A stretch of 47,001 bases of DNA from PCC-6802 sp031388585 (GTDB lineage: Bacteria > Cyanobacteriota > Cyanobacteriia > Pseudanabaenales > Pseudanabaenaceae). The position numbers were made by a program, and so were the translations under genes. This document shows, piece by piece, positions 21,971 through 30,289 of this stretch (its first letter is position 1; the number at the start of each line of letters is the position of its first letter). The DNA lies in NCBI GenBank assembly GCA_031388585.1, contig JANMRU010000362.1:1-47001 (forward strand), read 5' to 3'. The notes beneath the pieces are model-generated. The model made no database searches and was not told the origin of the DNA. It worked only from the letters and a program-made list of their open reading frames with translations.

Positions 21971-23785
21971 GTGCAGCAAGATTTCAGGCTAATTGTTGAT
22001 TTAGTTACAGTATTGGCAGCCGCCTCAGTCGGCGGTCTGTTGGCTGCTGGGTTGCGTCTGCCTGTGATCCTAGGATACTTGCTCGGCGGTATTGTGGTTG
22101 GGCCCTCTGGTTTGGGGTTAATCAAGGAGTTGATCCAGGTGGAAACCCTGGCACAGTTTGGCGTAGCCTTTCTACTATTTGCCTTGGGTGTGGAGTTTTC
22201 CCTCGCCCAGCTTAAAAAAGTACAGGCAATTAGTTTAGGTGGCGGCGGTTTGCAGATCCTATTGACGATCGCCCTGACCGCCATTCTCTCATTTGGCGTA
22301 GGCTGGGTAACCACGCCGATTCAAGGGGTCTTCCTCGGTGCGATCCTATCCCTTTCTTCAACGGCGGTAGTTTTGCGCAGCCTGATTGAAGGTAATGAAC
22401 TCGACTCAATCCACGGTCAGGTCACCCTTGGGATTTTGATTGTGCAGGATTTGGCCTTGGGCCTAATGCTGGCAGTATTACCTGCGTTGAATAGTCCGGC
22501 GGAGGTGCTGGGACTAGCTGTAGTCAAGGCTTTGCTCGTAACTGCTTTGTTTGCGGGTGGGGCGATTGTGGCTGGGATCTGGTTGATTCCGCCATTGCTG
22601 CGAGCAGTTGCCAGCACTGAAAGCCGCGAGCTATTCGTATTGAGCGTAATTGTGCTGTGCCTTGGTATCGCACTATTGACAGAACATCTGGGGTTATCGA
22701 TCGAGATGGGGGCATTTGTGGCAGGGCTGATGATTTCGGAAGTAGAGTATGCCGATCAAACCCTGGCCTATGTCGAACCATTGCGAGATGTATTCGCTAC
22801 CTTGTTTTTTGCATCGATCGGGATGTTGATCGATCCCGTATTTCTTTGGGAGCATCTGGAGCTGATTTTGGGATTGGTGGCGCTGGTAATGCTCGGGAAG
22901 TTTTTGATCGTAGTACCACTCGTACAGCTATTTCGTTATCCACTTAGGGTGGCAATTATTACTGGGTTGGGGCTGGCTCAAATCGGCGAATTTTCGTTTG
23001 TACTAGCTAGCGAAGGGCAAAAACTCGGCTTGGTGTCACGCCAGGTTTACCTGCTAATTTTGGGTACTACAGCTGTGACCTTGATGATCACGCCATTTTT
23101 ACTCAAAGCCACCCCATTGGTTTTCAAACTGATGGAAACTGTGCCAATTCTAAAAACCTGGTTAAATCAAACTGATATTCCCCAAGAAATTTCTGATTCC
23201 GTTGTCCCTTGCGATCGCGTAATTGTCTGTGGGTTTGGGCGCATAGGTCAAAATATTGTCAACCTATTGCAGGCAAAAGGTTACCAGATGCTTGTGATCG
23301 AGCAGTCAGAGGCAAAGTTACAGATCCTGCGCGATCGCGGCATCCCTTACATATATGGTAACTGCGCTAGCCCATTAGTACTGGAAAAGGCTGGGGTTGA
23401 AAAAGCGCGATCGATGGCAATTGTGACGGGTGATGCCATGAGTACGAGACTATGCCTGCAAAGGGCGATCGCGCTTGCCCCAGATCTTGATATTGTGGCA
23501 CGCGCCTCTAAGGATGCTGACATTGACTCGCTCTATCAGCTAGGAGCCAAGGAAGTCGTACATCCAGAGTTTGAGGCCAGTTTAGAACTATCAACTCACC
23601 TCTTGTTAGCCCTAGGTGAGACCCTCCAAGCCGTGCAATTAGAGATTGGGGAAGTTCGCCAAAGCCGCTATGCCGATTTTCGCCCTGACATTGCTTGTCA
23701 TCTGCCACAAATTAGCCCGAGTCAGAGTCAAGCAGCAAATCTGGCGCAGATCGCTGCTGAACTAGGGCAAGATCAAACATCGTGA
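21971..23785 (+). CDS. CPA2 cation/proton antiporter with TrkA-N domain
   Basis: A 604-residue integral membrane protein of the KefB/CPA2 family. About 12 hydrophobic helices occupy residues 5-390, including PVILGYLLGGIVVGPSGLGL and the exchanger region GAFVAGLMISEVEY. A cytoplasmic RCK/TrkA-N nucleotide-binding domain follows from about 413, with VIVCGFGRIGQNIVNLL. It exchanges K+ or Na+ for protons. The start is GTG with GGGGAT upstream. Its stop overlaps the start of the phosphopantetheinyl transferase gene by 4 bases, suggesting translational coupling although the functions look unrelated. Confidence 0.9.
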   Translation: MQQDFRLIVDLVTVLAAASVGGLLAAGLRLPVILGYLLGGIVVGPSGLGLIKELIQVETLAQFGVAFLLFALGVEFSLAQLKKVQAISLGGGGLQILLTIALTAILSFGVGWVTTPIQGVFLGAILSLSSTAVVLRSLIEGNELDSIHGQVTLGILIVQDLALGLMLAVLPALNSPAEVLGLAVVKALLVTALFAGGAIVAGIWLIPPLLRAVASTESRELFVLSVIVLCLGIALLTEHLGLSIEMGAFVAGLMISEVEYADQTLAYVEPLRDVFATLFFASIGMLIDPVFLWEHLELILGLVALVMLGKFLIVVPLVQLFRYPLRVAIITGLGLAQIGEFSFVLASEGQKLGLVSRQVYLLILGTTAVTLMITPFLLKATPLVFKLMETVPILKTWLNQTDIPQEISDSVVPCDRVIVCGFGRIGQNIVNLLQAKGYQMLVIEQSEAKLQILRDRGIPYIYGNCASPLVLEKAGVEKARSMAIVTGDAMSTRLCLQRAIALAPDLDIVARASKDADIDSLYQLGAKEVVHPEFEASLELSTHLLLALGETLQAVQLEIGEVRQSRYADFRPDIACHLPQISPSQSQAANLAQIAAELGQDQTS

Positions 23786-24537
23786 GTAATATTGCTGCTC
23801 CCCAGTGGCTGAAACCACCTGAAACGATAAGTTTGACTGAAGGAGAGGTGCATGTTTGGTTAGCAGATCTTGATGCAGAGATCTTGAATTTATCTGAGCT
23901 GCAAACTACCCTAGCCGCAGATGAAGTTTTGCGCGCTCAGCGGTTTCATTTCCCCGAACACAGACAGCGCTATACTTGCGGACGTGGGCTATTGCGGGTG
24001 ATTTTGGCAAAATATCTAAATCTGGAGCCGCAGGAGATCGTATTTAGATATGGTAGCCACGGCAAACCCTCTCTAGAGGAGTCATTCAGTTTTCTAAGCT
24101 TTAATCTCACACATTCACAGGGCTTAGCACTTTATATCGTCGCCCCAGGTCGAGAAGTAGGAATAGATGTGGAGTGTATAAATGGCGATCGCGAGATCGA
24201 CAGCATTGTTAGCAGATTTTTTACGCGATCGGAGCAGACTTATTTGCTTAACTTGTCACTACCAGAAAGACAGACTGCCTTTTTTCGTTGCTGGACATGT
24301 AAAGAAGCGCAGGCAAAAGCAAGTGGCGAAGGCATATCCCAAGGTTTAGATCGGCTCGATCTAGCATCAATGCTAGAAAACAAACAAAACTATACATACA
24401 GTACACCTTGGACAGTAATGCCCCTCCCGCTCGATCGAGATTGGGGCGATCGCTATGCTGCCGCGATCGCAGTAGCAGGACAAGACTGGCGGCTCAAGTG
24501 TTGGAAATTCCCGACATTAACCCATTGCACCGATTAA
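23782..24537 (+). CDS. 4'-phosphopantetheinyl transferase, Sfp type
   Basis: A 251-residue Sfp/HetI-type enzyme that transfers 4'-phosphopantetheine from CoA to a serine of carrier proteins. Motifs in order are GRGLLRVILAKYL, YGSHGKPSL, FNLTHSQGLALYIVAP, the Mg2+-binding GIDVECI, and FFRCWTCKEAQAKASGEGI. The Asp and Glu ligands are present. The start is GTG, overlapping the antiporter stop. In cyanobacteria one such enzyme usually serves fatty acid, polyketide and peptide carriers, so this may be the sole copy, which cannot be judged here. A hairpin follows the stop directly. Confidence 0.9.
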   Translation: MSNIAAPQWLKPPETISLTEGEVHVWLADLDAEILNLSELQTTLAADEVLRAQRFHFPEHRQRYTCGRGLLRVILAKYLNLEPQEIVFRYGSHGKPSLEESFSFLSFNLTHSQGLALYIVAPGREVGIDVECINGDREIDSIVSRFFTRSEQTYLLNLSLPERQTAFFRCWTCKEAQAKASGEGISQGLDRLDLASMLENKQNYTYSTPWTVMPLPLDRDWGDRYAAAIAVAGQDWRLKCWKFPTLTHCTD

Positions 24538-24538
24538 T

Positions 24539-24553
24539 GTCCCCTTCGGGGAC
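24539..24553. terminator. hairpin after the phosphopantetheinyl transferase gene
   Basis: GTCCCC-TTC-GGGGAC is a perfect 6-base stem starting 2 bases after the stop codon. There is no U tract. The same hairpin could form the inner stem of the attC-like structure proposed for 24515-24570. Confidence 0.45.
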
Positions 24554-24655
24554 TGACCCATGTGTTAGGTTGCTTAGGTTATCGGTGAGGATAATGCTTC
24601 AAACCCTCCTTGAATGGAAATCATTAAGCACATCTAGATGATGAGATCGCAATGA

Positions 24656-25000
24656 TCAGAGTTGTCGCAGCCCGTCGAGAGTTTTTAACGCTTGTGACTG
24701 TTCTTTCAACTGAACTTCAAGTCGCTGACACACCAGTTCGCATAAATCAAAAATCATTGGGTCAGTAATTTGATAGTAAACACTGACTCCCTGGGGTTGC
24801 CGTTTCACAATGCCTGCTTGGGTCAAAATCTTGAGGTGTTTGGAAACGTTGGCTTGCCCTAGACCCGTTTCTTCAATAATTTCAGTGACATTTTTAGCAC
24901 CATTCTTAAGGGCGCACAAAACTTGCAGCCGACTAAGCTCCGATAAAACTTTGAAGTAATCAGCAACCTGGATGAGAGCCGAAATCGGGATCTGAGTCAT
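24656..25000 (-). CDS. ArsR-family repressor, likely thiol/persulfide sensor
   Basis: A 114-residue ArsR/SmtB winged-helix protein with recognition region TGLGQANVSKHLKILTQAGI and wing QPQGVSVYYQI. Classical metal-binding motifs (ELCVCD, and His/Asp sites on alpha-5) are absent. Cysteines lie at 29 (RLQVLCALKNG) and at 87 and 91 (FDLCELVC). Cys29 is in the position of the persulfide-sensing cysteine of BigR/SqrR, while the C-terminal pair differs slightly from those proteins as I remember them. It is divergent from persulfide dioxygenase, rhodanese and TauE genes, the BigR context. An operator lies between. Predicted role: repressor released by reactive sulfur. Confidence 0.82.
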   Translation of the reverse strand: MTQIPISALIQVADYFKVLSELSRLQVLCALKNGAKNVTEIIEETGLGQANVSKHLKILTQAGIVKRQPQGVSVYYQITDPMIFDLCELVCQRLEVQLKEQSQALKTLDGLRQL

Positions 25001-25040
25001 AAGCGGGAGTTCGTTGATTTTGATCTAGACTTGTACCTTT

Positions 25041-25060
25041 CACTATATTACCATACAGTG
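25041..25060. promoter_or_regulatory. ArsR-type operator in the divergent promoter region
   Basis: CACTATAT-TACC-ATACAGTG is an imperfect palindrome with 8-base arms and one mismatch. It lies 41 bases from the repressor start and about 45 from the dioxygenase start. Its size and place fit an ArsR-family operator controlling both directions. Confidence 0.65.
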
Positions 25061-25105
25061 ATATAATTAACTAATAAATCATCATAAACCATGGAGCGGA
25101 TAGTG

Positions 25106-25813
25106 ATGTTATTTCGTCAACTTTTTGACCGTGAAAGCAGTACCTACACGTATCTGATTGCCGATCGCGCTGCTTCCGAAGCACTATTGGTCGATCCAGT
25201 CTTAGAACAGGTTGAACGCGATCTCAAGTTGCTAAAAGAATTGGGCTTGACCTTGCGCTACTGCTTAGAGACCCACGTTCATGCCGATCACATTACGGGC
25301 ACAGCCCAACTGCGAGCGAGGACGGGATGTTTGAGTGTAGTGCCCGATCAAGCACAGGTAGAATGTGCCGATCGGTTTATTCGACACGGTGAGACGCTGC
25401 ATGTTGGAGAAGTCGAGGTGCAGGCGATCGCAACACCAGGACACACCGACAGTCACATGGCATATCTCGTTAGTAGAACGCACTTACTGACCGGGGATGC
25501 GCTATTGATTCGAGGCTGTGGGCGCACGGATTTTCAAAGCGGGAATGCGGGAACGTTGTTTGACTCAGTAACTCAACGGGTGTTCACCCTGCCAGATGCC
25601 ACATTGATTTATCCAGCACATGACTATCGTGGACAAACCGTTTCATCCGTAGAGGAAGAAAAACGCTGGAACCCCCGCTTTGTCGGACGAAGTCGGGATG
25701 AATTTATGGCATTTATGGACAAGCTAGATTTGCCAGATCCGCAAAAAATGATGGAGGCGTTACCCGCCAATGAACGGTGTGGCCAGATCCTCACAATGTC
25801 CGTCAACAACTAG
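25106..25813 (+). CDS. persulfide dioxygenase, metallo-beta-lactamase fold
   Basis: A protein of about 235 residues of the ETHE1/Blh group, which oxidises glutathione persulfide to sulfite with a mononuclear iron. The motif ETHVHADHITG supplies His-x-His-x-Asp-His. TPGHTDSHMAYL, LTGDALLIRGCGRTDFQSG and YPAHDYRG give the remaining His/Asp ligands and the persulfide dioxygenase signature. An in-frame ATG at 25091 exists, but GGAG lies 9 bases before the ATG at 25106 and the protein then starts MLFRQLFDRESSTYTYLI, as usual. It is the first gene of the sulfide unit and lies 12 bases before the rhodanese. Confidence 0.9.
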   Translation: MLFRQLFDRESSTYTYLIADRAASEALLVDPVLEQVERDLKLLKELGLTLRYCLETHVHADHITGTAQLRARTGCLSVVPDQAQVECADRFIRHGETLHVGEVEVQAIATPGHTDSHMAYLVSRTHLLTGDALLIRGCGRTDFQSGNAGTLFDSVTQRVFTLPDATLIYPAHDYRGQTVSSVEEEKRWNPRFVGRSRDEFMAFMDKLDLPDPQKMMEALPANERCGQILTMSVNN

Positions 25814-25825
25814 TTTATTTAAAGG

Positions 25826-26377
25826 ATGACCATGACGAATACAACTCAGCTGCAAGAAATCGATGCTCAAACCTTGAAACAATGGCTTGAGGATAATGCG
25901 GTCACATTAGTGGATGTGCGAGAACCTGCTGAATATGCGAGCGAACGGATTCCGGGTGCAAAACTCCACCCATTATCACAATTCAATCCCGATCGAGTTC
26001 AACCGCAGTCGGGACAAAAGCTTGTGCTCTATTGTCAATCGGGGAATCGATCAACGAAAGCGGCTCAACAATGTCTAGAGGCTGGATTCACTTCTGTGAT
26101 CCAGTTGAGAGGCGGAATTCCCAGTTGGAAAAATGCAGGCTACGGCATTGAAAAGAGTCAAAATGCACCGATTAGCCTATTTCGGCAGGTGCAAATTGTG
26201 GCAGGTTCCTTGGTACTTTTAGGAACAGTTTTAGGGGTACTAGTCTCACCCAATTTCTTGCTTCTCAGTGGGTTTGTCGGCGCTGGGCTTGTGTTTGCTG
26301 GAGTCACGAACACCTGTGCAATGGGATTGCTATTAGCCAAGTTGCCCTATAACCAACGATCTGGGAATAAACTATGA
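25826..26377 (+). CDS. membrane-anchored rhodanese (rhodanese-DUF2892)
   Basis: A 183-residue protein like E. coli YgaP. The N-terminal rhodanese domain contains VDVREPAEYASERIPGA, and the active loop CQSGNRS has its nucleophilic cysteine at residue 70. The C-terminal DUF2892 part has two membrane helices (about 112-135 and 138-158). The domain faces the cytoplasm and transfers sulfane sulfur. A second in-frame ATG six bases in has the better-spaced AAAGGA. Its stop overlaps the next start (ATGA), so it is coupled to the exporter. Confidence 0.9.
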   Translation: MTMTNTTQLQEIDAQTLKQWLEDNAVTLVDVREPAEYASERIPGAKLHPLSQFNPDRVQPQSGQKLVLYCQSGNRSTKAAQQCLEAGFTSVIQLRGGIPSWKNAGYGIEKSQNAPISLFRQVQIVAGSLVLLGTVLGVLVSPNFLLLSGFVGAGLVFAGVTNTCAMGLLLAKLPYNQRSGNKL

Positions 26378-27252
26378 CTTGGATTTTTGGGCATCTTTTC
26401 GCGGTTTGCATCGGTATCAGTTTAGGCTTGCTGGGTGGTGGTGGCTCGGTGTTGGCACTGCCCGTGCTGGTTTACGTGATGGGCGTTGCGCCGAAACCAG
26501 CGATCGCCATGACCTTAATCATTGTGGGCAGTGTGAGTTTATTGGGCAGCATTCCCCATGCGCAACGCGGCAATCTGAATCTTAAAATAGCGGGAATTTT
26601 TGGATCGGCAACCATGCTAGGTGCTTATTTGGGTGCCAGGATTGCCACACTTCCACTCATCACGAGTGCCTTCCAGATGATCCTCTTTGGACTCTCAATG
26701 TTGGTCGCCGCCGTATTGATGATTTATCGCTCTATTAAGGCAAAACCTGAGTCCAGTGAGGATGAGCTAGCGTCGATCCAGTACGTCAAACCTGCTTGTA
26801 AATATTGCTGGCTATGGCTCATGACGGAAGGAATTGCTGTGGGCGTTTTGACTGGGTTAGTCGGCGTTGGCGGTGGATTTGCGATCGTTCCGGCTTTGGT
26901 GCTGTTGGGCAATATCCCAATGCGACAGGCGATTGGAACTTCTCTGTTGATCATTGCGTGTAATTCTGTTGCGGGTTTGGTTGGTTATTTAGGGCATATT
27001 TCTCTGGACTGGACTCTGACGGTTTCATTTACATTTTTAGCAGGATGCGGAACGGTGATTGGAGCATATCTTGCCCAATTTGTTTCAGCAAAACAACTTC
27101 AGAAAAGCTTCGGTTACTTTCTTCTAGCCGTTGCCACATTTGTATTAGTACAAAATCGTGACAGCTTATTACAGGGTCCCAAGAAGTCATCTGCGTACCA
27201 GCAACCTAACAACGCCCATGCACACCGACCGCCGAGAGTTGATCGGTTGTGA
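26374..27252 (+). CDS. TauE/SafE family sulfite/anion exporter
   Basis: A 292-residue membrane protein with about eight helices and the two family repeats: SLGLLGGGGSVLALPVLVYV near the start, and LVGVGGGFAIVPALVLLGNI in the second half. Members export sulfite or other sulfur anions, which fits removal of the sulfite made by the dioxygenase. The last 17 or so codons (NNAHAHRPPRVDRL) are hydrophilic and atypical. They lie within the attC-like palindrome, so the natural C-terminus has probably been replaced by recombination-site sequence. Confidence 0.88.
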   Translation: MTWIFGHLFAVCIGISLGLLGGGGSVLALPVLVYVMGVAPKPAIAMTLIIVGSVSLLGSIPHAQRGNLNLKIAGIFGSATMLGAYLGARIATLPLITSAFQMILFGLSMLVAAVLMIYRSIKAKPESSEDELASIQYVKPACKYCWLWLMTEGIAVGVLTGLVGVGGGFAIVPALVLLGNIPMRQAIGTSLLIIACNSVAGLVGYLGHISLDWTLTVSFTFLAGCGTVIGAYLAQFVSAKQLQKSFGYFLLAVATFVLVQNRDSLLQGPKKSSAYQQPNNAHAHRPPRVDRL

Positions 27253-27292
27253 TGCAAAGGTTATCTGCGGCGGGTGATGGGCAACGTTAGCC
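27204..27292 (+). repeat. attC-like integron recombination site
   Basis: ACCTAAC (27204-27210) fits the R'' consensus RYYYAAC. GTTAGCC (27286-27292) fits GTTRRRY at six of seven positions. The arms pair as CTAAC/GTTAG, then three mismatched bases (AAC opposite AAC, unpaired), then GCCCAT/ATGGGC, then a bulged GC-rich stem. That is the layout of a folded attC bottom strand: R box, unpaired spacer, L box, terminal structure. Size is 89 bp, within the attC range. It contains the exporter's stop codon, as attC sites often do. No integrase is in the window. Confidence 0.55.
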
Positions 27293-27367
27293 CGCGCTTC
27301 CCCAGAAGGATTTGCCTAAATTGGTTGACTAGCGCATTATAGAGATTAGTCGAGACGGTAAAAAATT

Positions 27368-27718
27368 ATGAATGGCTTAGACGATATCGAAGAAAAATTT
27401 CGCCGCCTAGAGCGCGAAGTCAATGGCGTTAAAGAAGAAATAAGTTCAGATCGTCCAGAACAACAATCATCCCAATCTCCTGGCTCTGGAATTCTAGGAT
27501 CCTTTAAAACCTCGCTGGCCGATCTAGTGCGTTGGATTAACGGGATGACTGGTACTAGCAAGGTTGTAGCTGTTGTTGTCTTAGGGTTGCTGGTCTTCAC
27601 TGTGATTGGTTTTGTACTGAAACTAGTGACAGCAGCAATCTCGCTGGCGATTTTAGCAGCGGTGGTCTGGGTACTTTACAAATTCTTCTTTGAAGCAAAC
27701 CCACCTAGATCTAATTAA
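27368..27718 (+). CDS. small coiled-coil membrane protein, unknown function
   Basis: A 116-residue protein. A charged coiled-coil start (LDDIEEKFRRLEREVNGVKE) leads to a Ser/Gln/Pro linker and an amphipathic segment (FKTSLADLVRWINGMTG). Two closely packed hydrophobic helices follow at about residues 66-106, before a short basic tail. The layout suggests an N-in membrane protein, perhaps oligomeric. I recognise no named family, though similar proteins occur in cyanobacteria. It lies 115 bases after the sulfide unit and is probably not part of it. Confidence 0.65.
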   Translation: MNGLDDIEEKFRRLEREVNGVKEEISSDRPEQQSSQSPGSGILGSFKTSLADLVRWINGMTGTSKVVAVVVLGLLVFTVIGFVLKLVTAAISLAILAAVVWVLYKFFFEANPPRSN

Positions 27719-27971
27719 GCATTGAGCGATTGCACACTCAAAAACCAGTCAGCAAGGAGCGATCGCGTTATAAGCAAAATGACGGAGGGTCATGCGATCG
27801 GGTGATTTGCACCCAAAAGCTGACAAAATCCGTAATAATTGAAAAAGTAGTTACTGCTTTTGTCGCAAATCCACAACAATTGTTTTTGCATATCAAAAGT
27901 TAGTAGCTAGATAGTGGCTAGTCAGTTCAAGGTGCTGACAGCTTTGTATGAGGAGTGACAAACTGTAGATT

Positions 27972-30257
27972 ATGCGAATTTCTCCCTGTTGGATAACATT
28001 GGGTGCCAGCTTTGCCGTTCTGACCCCGACATTCACTGTGAATGCTCAGGATGCCAGTAATCATCACACAACATACATCCCTGCTTCTAGAATCTCGCAG
28101 CAGCAGCCAAGTTCTAATGGTCTGGGCGATGATTTTAACGCACCAAATCGCCCTGCGATCGTAACTTTGAATGATGTAAATGCCGAAATACCCCTCAAGG
28201 AAATCTATCCAAAGGCAGCGCGCCCTGCTTTCAATCCCCCTCGCCAAGAAAAAAAATTAATTGTCCAGGCAAAGCTCGTTAGCTCTCTAGAACCCGCAAC
28301 AGAGCAATCTGCGCCACAAATCCCTGCACCTGAGCCTGTCGTTAAACTGCCTAGCAAAACTCCTGTAAAAATTCCCGCTAAATTACATAAATTCGGCAAT
28401 CTTGCAGAAACTGCACCTAAGCTAAGCAAGCCTGCTCATTTGACTGCAAATCCAGATCTTACGCTTCCCAAATTAGATGCTGTTGCTCCCCAGATCCATA
28501 ACCAGCCTACTTTAGTAAATGCGACTCCAGCTACTAAAACACGAACAACCCCTAACGCAAAGATTGTGCCGGACTCAGCTAGGGCAAAGTTACCCAGCAA
28601 AAAGCCTGCTTTAGTTACAGCAAATCCAGCTAAACCTGATTTAAGCTCCAGTGTAAAGATTGCTCTGGAATCAGCTAGGGCAAAGTTGTCTGGGAAAGAT
28701 CCATTAGCGATGCCAGTTCCAACTGTTGCCAAGCCTGAGACAAGTCCCAATGTCGAGATTGAGCCAAATTCTACACAGGCAAAATCACCTAGCCAAGATT
28801 CTGCTTTAGCCACAGCAACCGTGATCGCGGCTAAACTTGACACAAACGACAGCGTAAATAGCGTAATTATCGAACCGAATTCCAGCAAACAAACGTTAGA
28901 TGAATCTCCAAAAACTGCCAATCCATCAATTGAGTCAAAAAACACTAAGGTTGCCATTGGGCTAGATCCTCGTCAACCTTTAGTTGTACCTACAACTCCC
29001 AGCCAGGTTAAGATTGAGCGCGTCCAACCGATTACGCTCAAAGAAGCCCTTGAAATTTCTGATCGCAATAGCCCAACCATTGCGGCAGCTAGAATTGAAG
29101 TAGAAAGAGCGAAAGCCCAGCTAGCTGAGCAAGTAGCGGCACGGAATCCTACGGTTGCGGCTCAAGCTGACTATAACTACACCAACAGCGCATCAACTCA
29201 AGCTGGAAATATTTTGTTTTCTCCTGGACAACAGCGTTCACCGATCAGTCAAACCTTCAGTAGTAATGTTGGCATTAGCTACAACGTTTTTAATTCTGGG
29301 CGGGTAGATGCCAGCATCAGGGCATCAGAAAATTCTTTGCGCTCATCGGAAGCCAATTTTAACCGCATTGCTCAAACTACGCGCTTAAGCGTTGCCACAG
29401 CCTACTACGGTGCCCAAAATGCTGATGGTCAAGTCCGTATCCGAGAGGAACAGGTAAAAAACAACGAACGGAGCTTACAGGATACCGAAGCCCTTGAGCG
29501 GGCAGGAGTCGGTACAAAATTCGATGTCTTACAGTCTCAGGTTGAGTTAGCCAATGCTAGGCAAAATCTGAGTAGTGCAAAAGCCTCCCAGGCGACGACT
29601 CGACGTGAGCTAGCGCGCCAATTGTCATACCCTCCCAATCTCGACCTATTTCCAGCCGATGAAATTAAGCCTGCCGATGACTGGAAACCAAGCCTGGAAG
29701 AAACTATCCTTCTAGCACTAAAAAATCGCTCCGAATTAGACATACAGAAGTTGCAAAGAGAAGTTGCTCGCGATAACGCCAAGGCTGCACTTGCTGCGCT
29801 CGGCCCACGAGTTAGTTTATCTGCTAGCCTCGATCAATTTGATAATTTAAACCAGGTCGGAGGAATAGGGCTGGGCTATACTCTGGGCGCTACGGTTAAT
29901 TGGACTTTGTTTGATGGAGGTGTGGCCAATGCCCAAGCAAATCAAGCGGAAGCCGATCGGGCTTTAGCAGAAGTCCGATTTACTGAAGCTGGTAACCAAG
30001 CCCGCTTCGATGTAGAGAGTGCTTATAATAATTTGAAGTCAAGACGAGAGCAGATCGAATCAACGACTCTCGCTGTGAAGCAAGCAAATGAAGCTTTACG
30101 CCTATCTCGGTTGCGCCTCAGTGCAGGGGTAGGAACTCAGCTAGAAGTGATTCGATCGCAGGATGCTCTCACTCAAGCCGATGTTAATCGATTGGACGCA
30201 ATTGTTGGGTTTAATCTGTCCCTAGTCCAACTGCAAAGATCGATTAACGGTTTGTAG
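27972..30257 (+). CDS. tolC: TolC-family outer membrane efflux protein with long N-terminal extension
   Basis: A 761-residue protein. A signal peptide (about residues 1-25, ending VNA) is followed by an extension of about 310 residues rich in Ala, Pro, Lys, Ser and Thr with degenerate repeats. The outer membrane efflux domain starts near residue 345 (QPITLKEALEISDRNSPTIA). Two OEP repeats are visible, with coiled-coil parts such as ARIEVERAKAQLAEQVAARN and SRLRLSAGVGTQLEVIRSQD. A typical TolC is 450-500 residues; cyanobacterial homologues often carry a proline-rich N-terminal region. It forms the outer membrane duct of type I secretion and efflux systems. It lies 32 bases before the M23 peptidase gene. 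Confidence 0.9.
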   Translation: MRISPCWITLGASFAVLTPTFTVNAQDASNHHTTYIPASRISQQQPSSNGLGDDFNAPNRPAIVTLNDVNAEIPLKEIYPKAARPAFNPPRQEKKLIVQAKLVSSLEPATEQSAPQIPAPEPVVKLPSKTPVKIPAKLHKFGNLAETAPKLSKPAHLTANPDLTLPKLDAVAPQIHNQPTLVNATPATKTRTTPNAKIVPDSARAKLPSKKPALVTANPAKPDLSSSVKIALESARAKLSGKDPLAMPVPTVAKPETSPNVEIEPNSTQAKSPSQDSALATATVIAAKLDTNDSVNSVIIEPNSSKQTLDESPKTANPSIESKNTKVAIGLDPRQPLVVPTTPSQVKIERVQPITLKEALEISDRNSPTIAAARIEVERAKAQLAEQVAARNPTVAAQADYNYTNSASTQAGNILFSPGQQRSPISQTFSSNVGISYNVFNSGRVDASIRASENSLRSSEANFNRIAQTTRLSVATAYYGAQNADGQVRIREEQVKNNERSLQDTEALERAGVGTKFDVLQSQVELANARQNLSSAKASQATTRRELARQLSYPPNLDLFPADEIKPADDWKPSLEETILLALKNRSELDIQKLQREVARDNAKAALAALGPRVSLSASLDQFDNLNQVGGIGLGYTLGATVNWTLFDGGVANAQANQAEADRALAEVRFTEAGNQARFDVESAYNNLKSRREQIESTTLAVKQANEALRLSRLRLSAGVGTQLEVIRSQDALTQADVNRLDAIVGFNLSLVQLQRSINGL
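28555..28960 (+). repeat. degenerate tandem repeats encoding the TolC extension
   Basis: Four units of about 33-37 residues are visible. Each has a KI/EI-x-(P/L)-(D/E/N)-S-(A/T/S)-x-(A/Q)-K core, as in VPDSARAKLPSK, LESARAKLSGK and EPNSTQAKSPSQ, followed by an Ala/Pro-rich spacer. The DNA copies are diverged, so this is an old duplication. Confidence 0.55.
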
Positions 30258-30289
30258 AATAGCCCTAGTTCCCTATTCCCTGAATCGCT

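Noticed and set aside
28436..28957. 173-codon minus-strand frame inside tolC
   Set aside because: It is the antisense shadow of the repeat-rich TolC extension; the product is low-complexity and has no family features.
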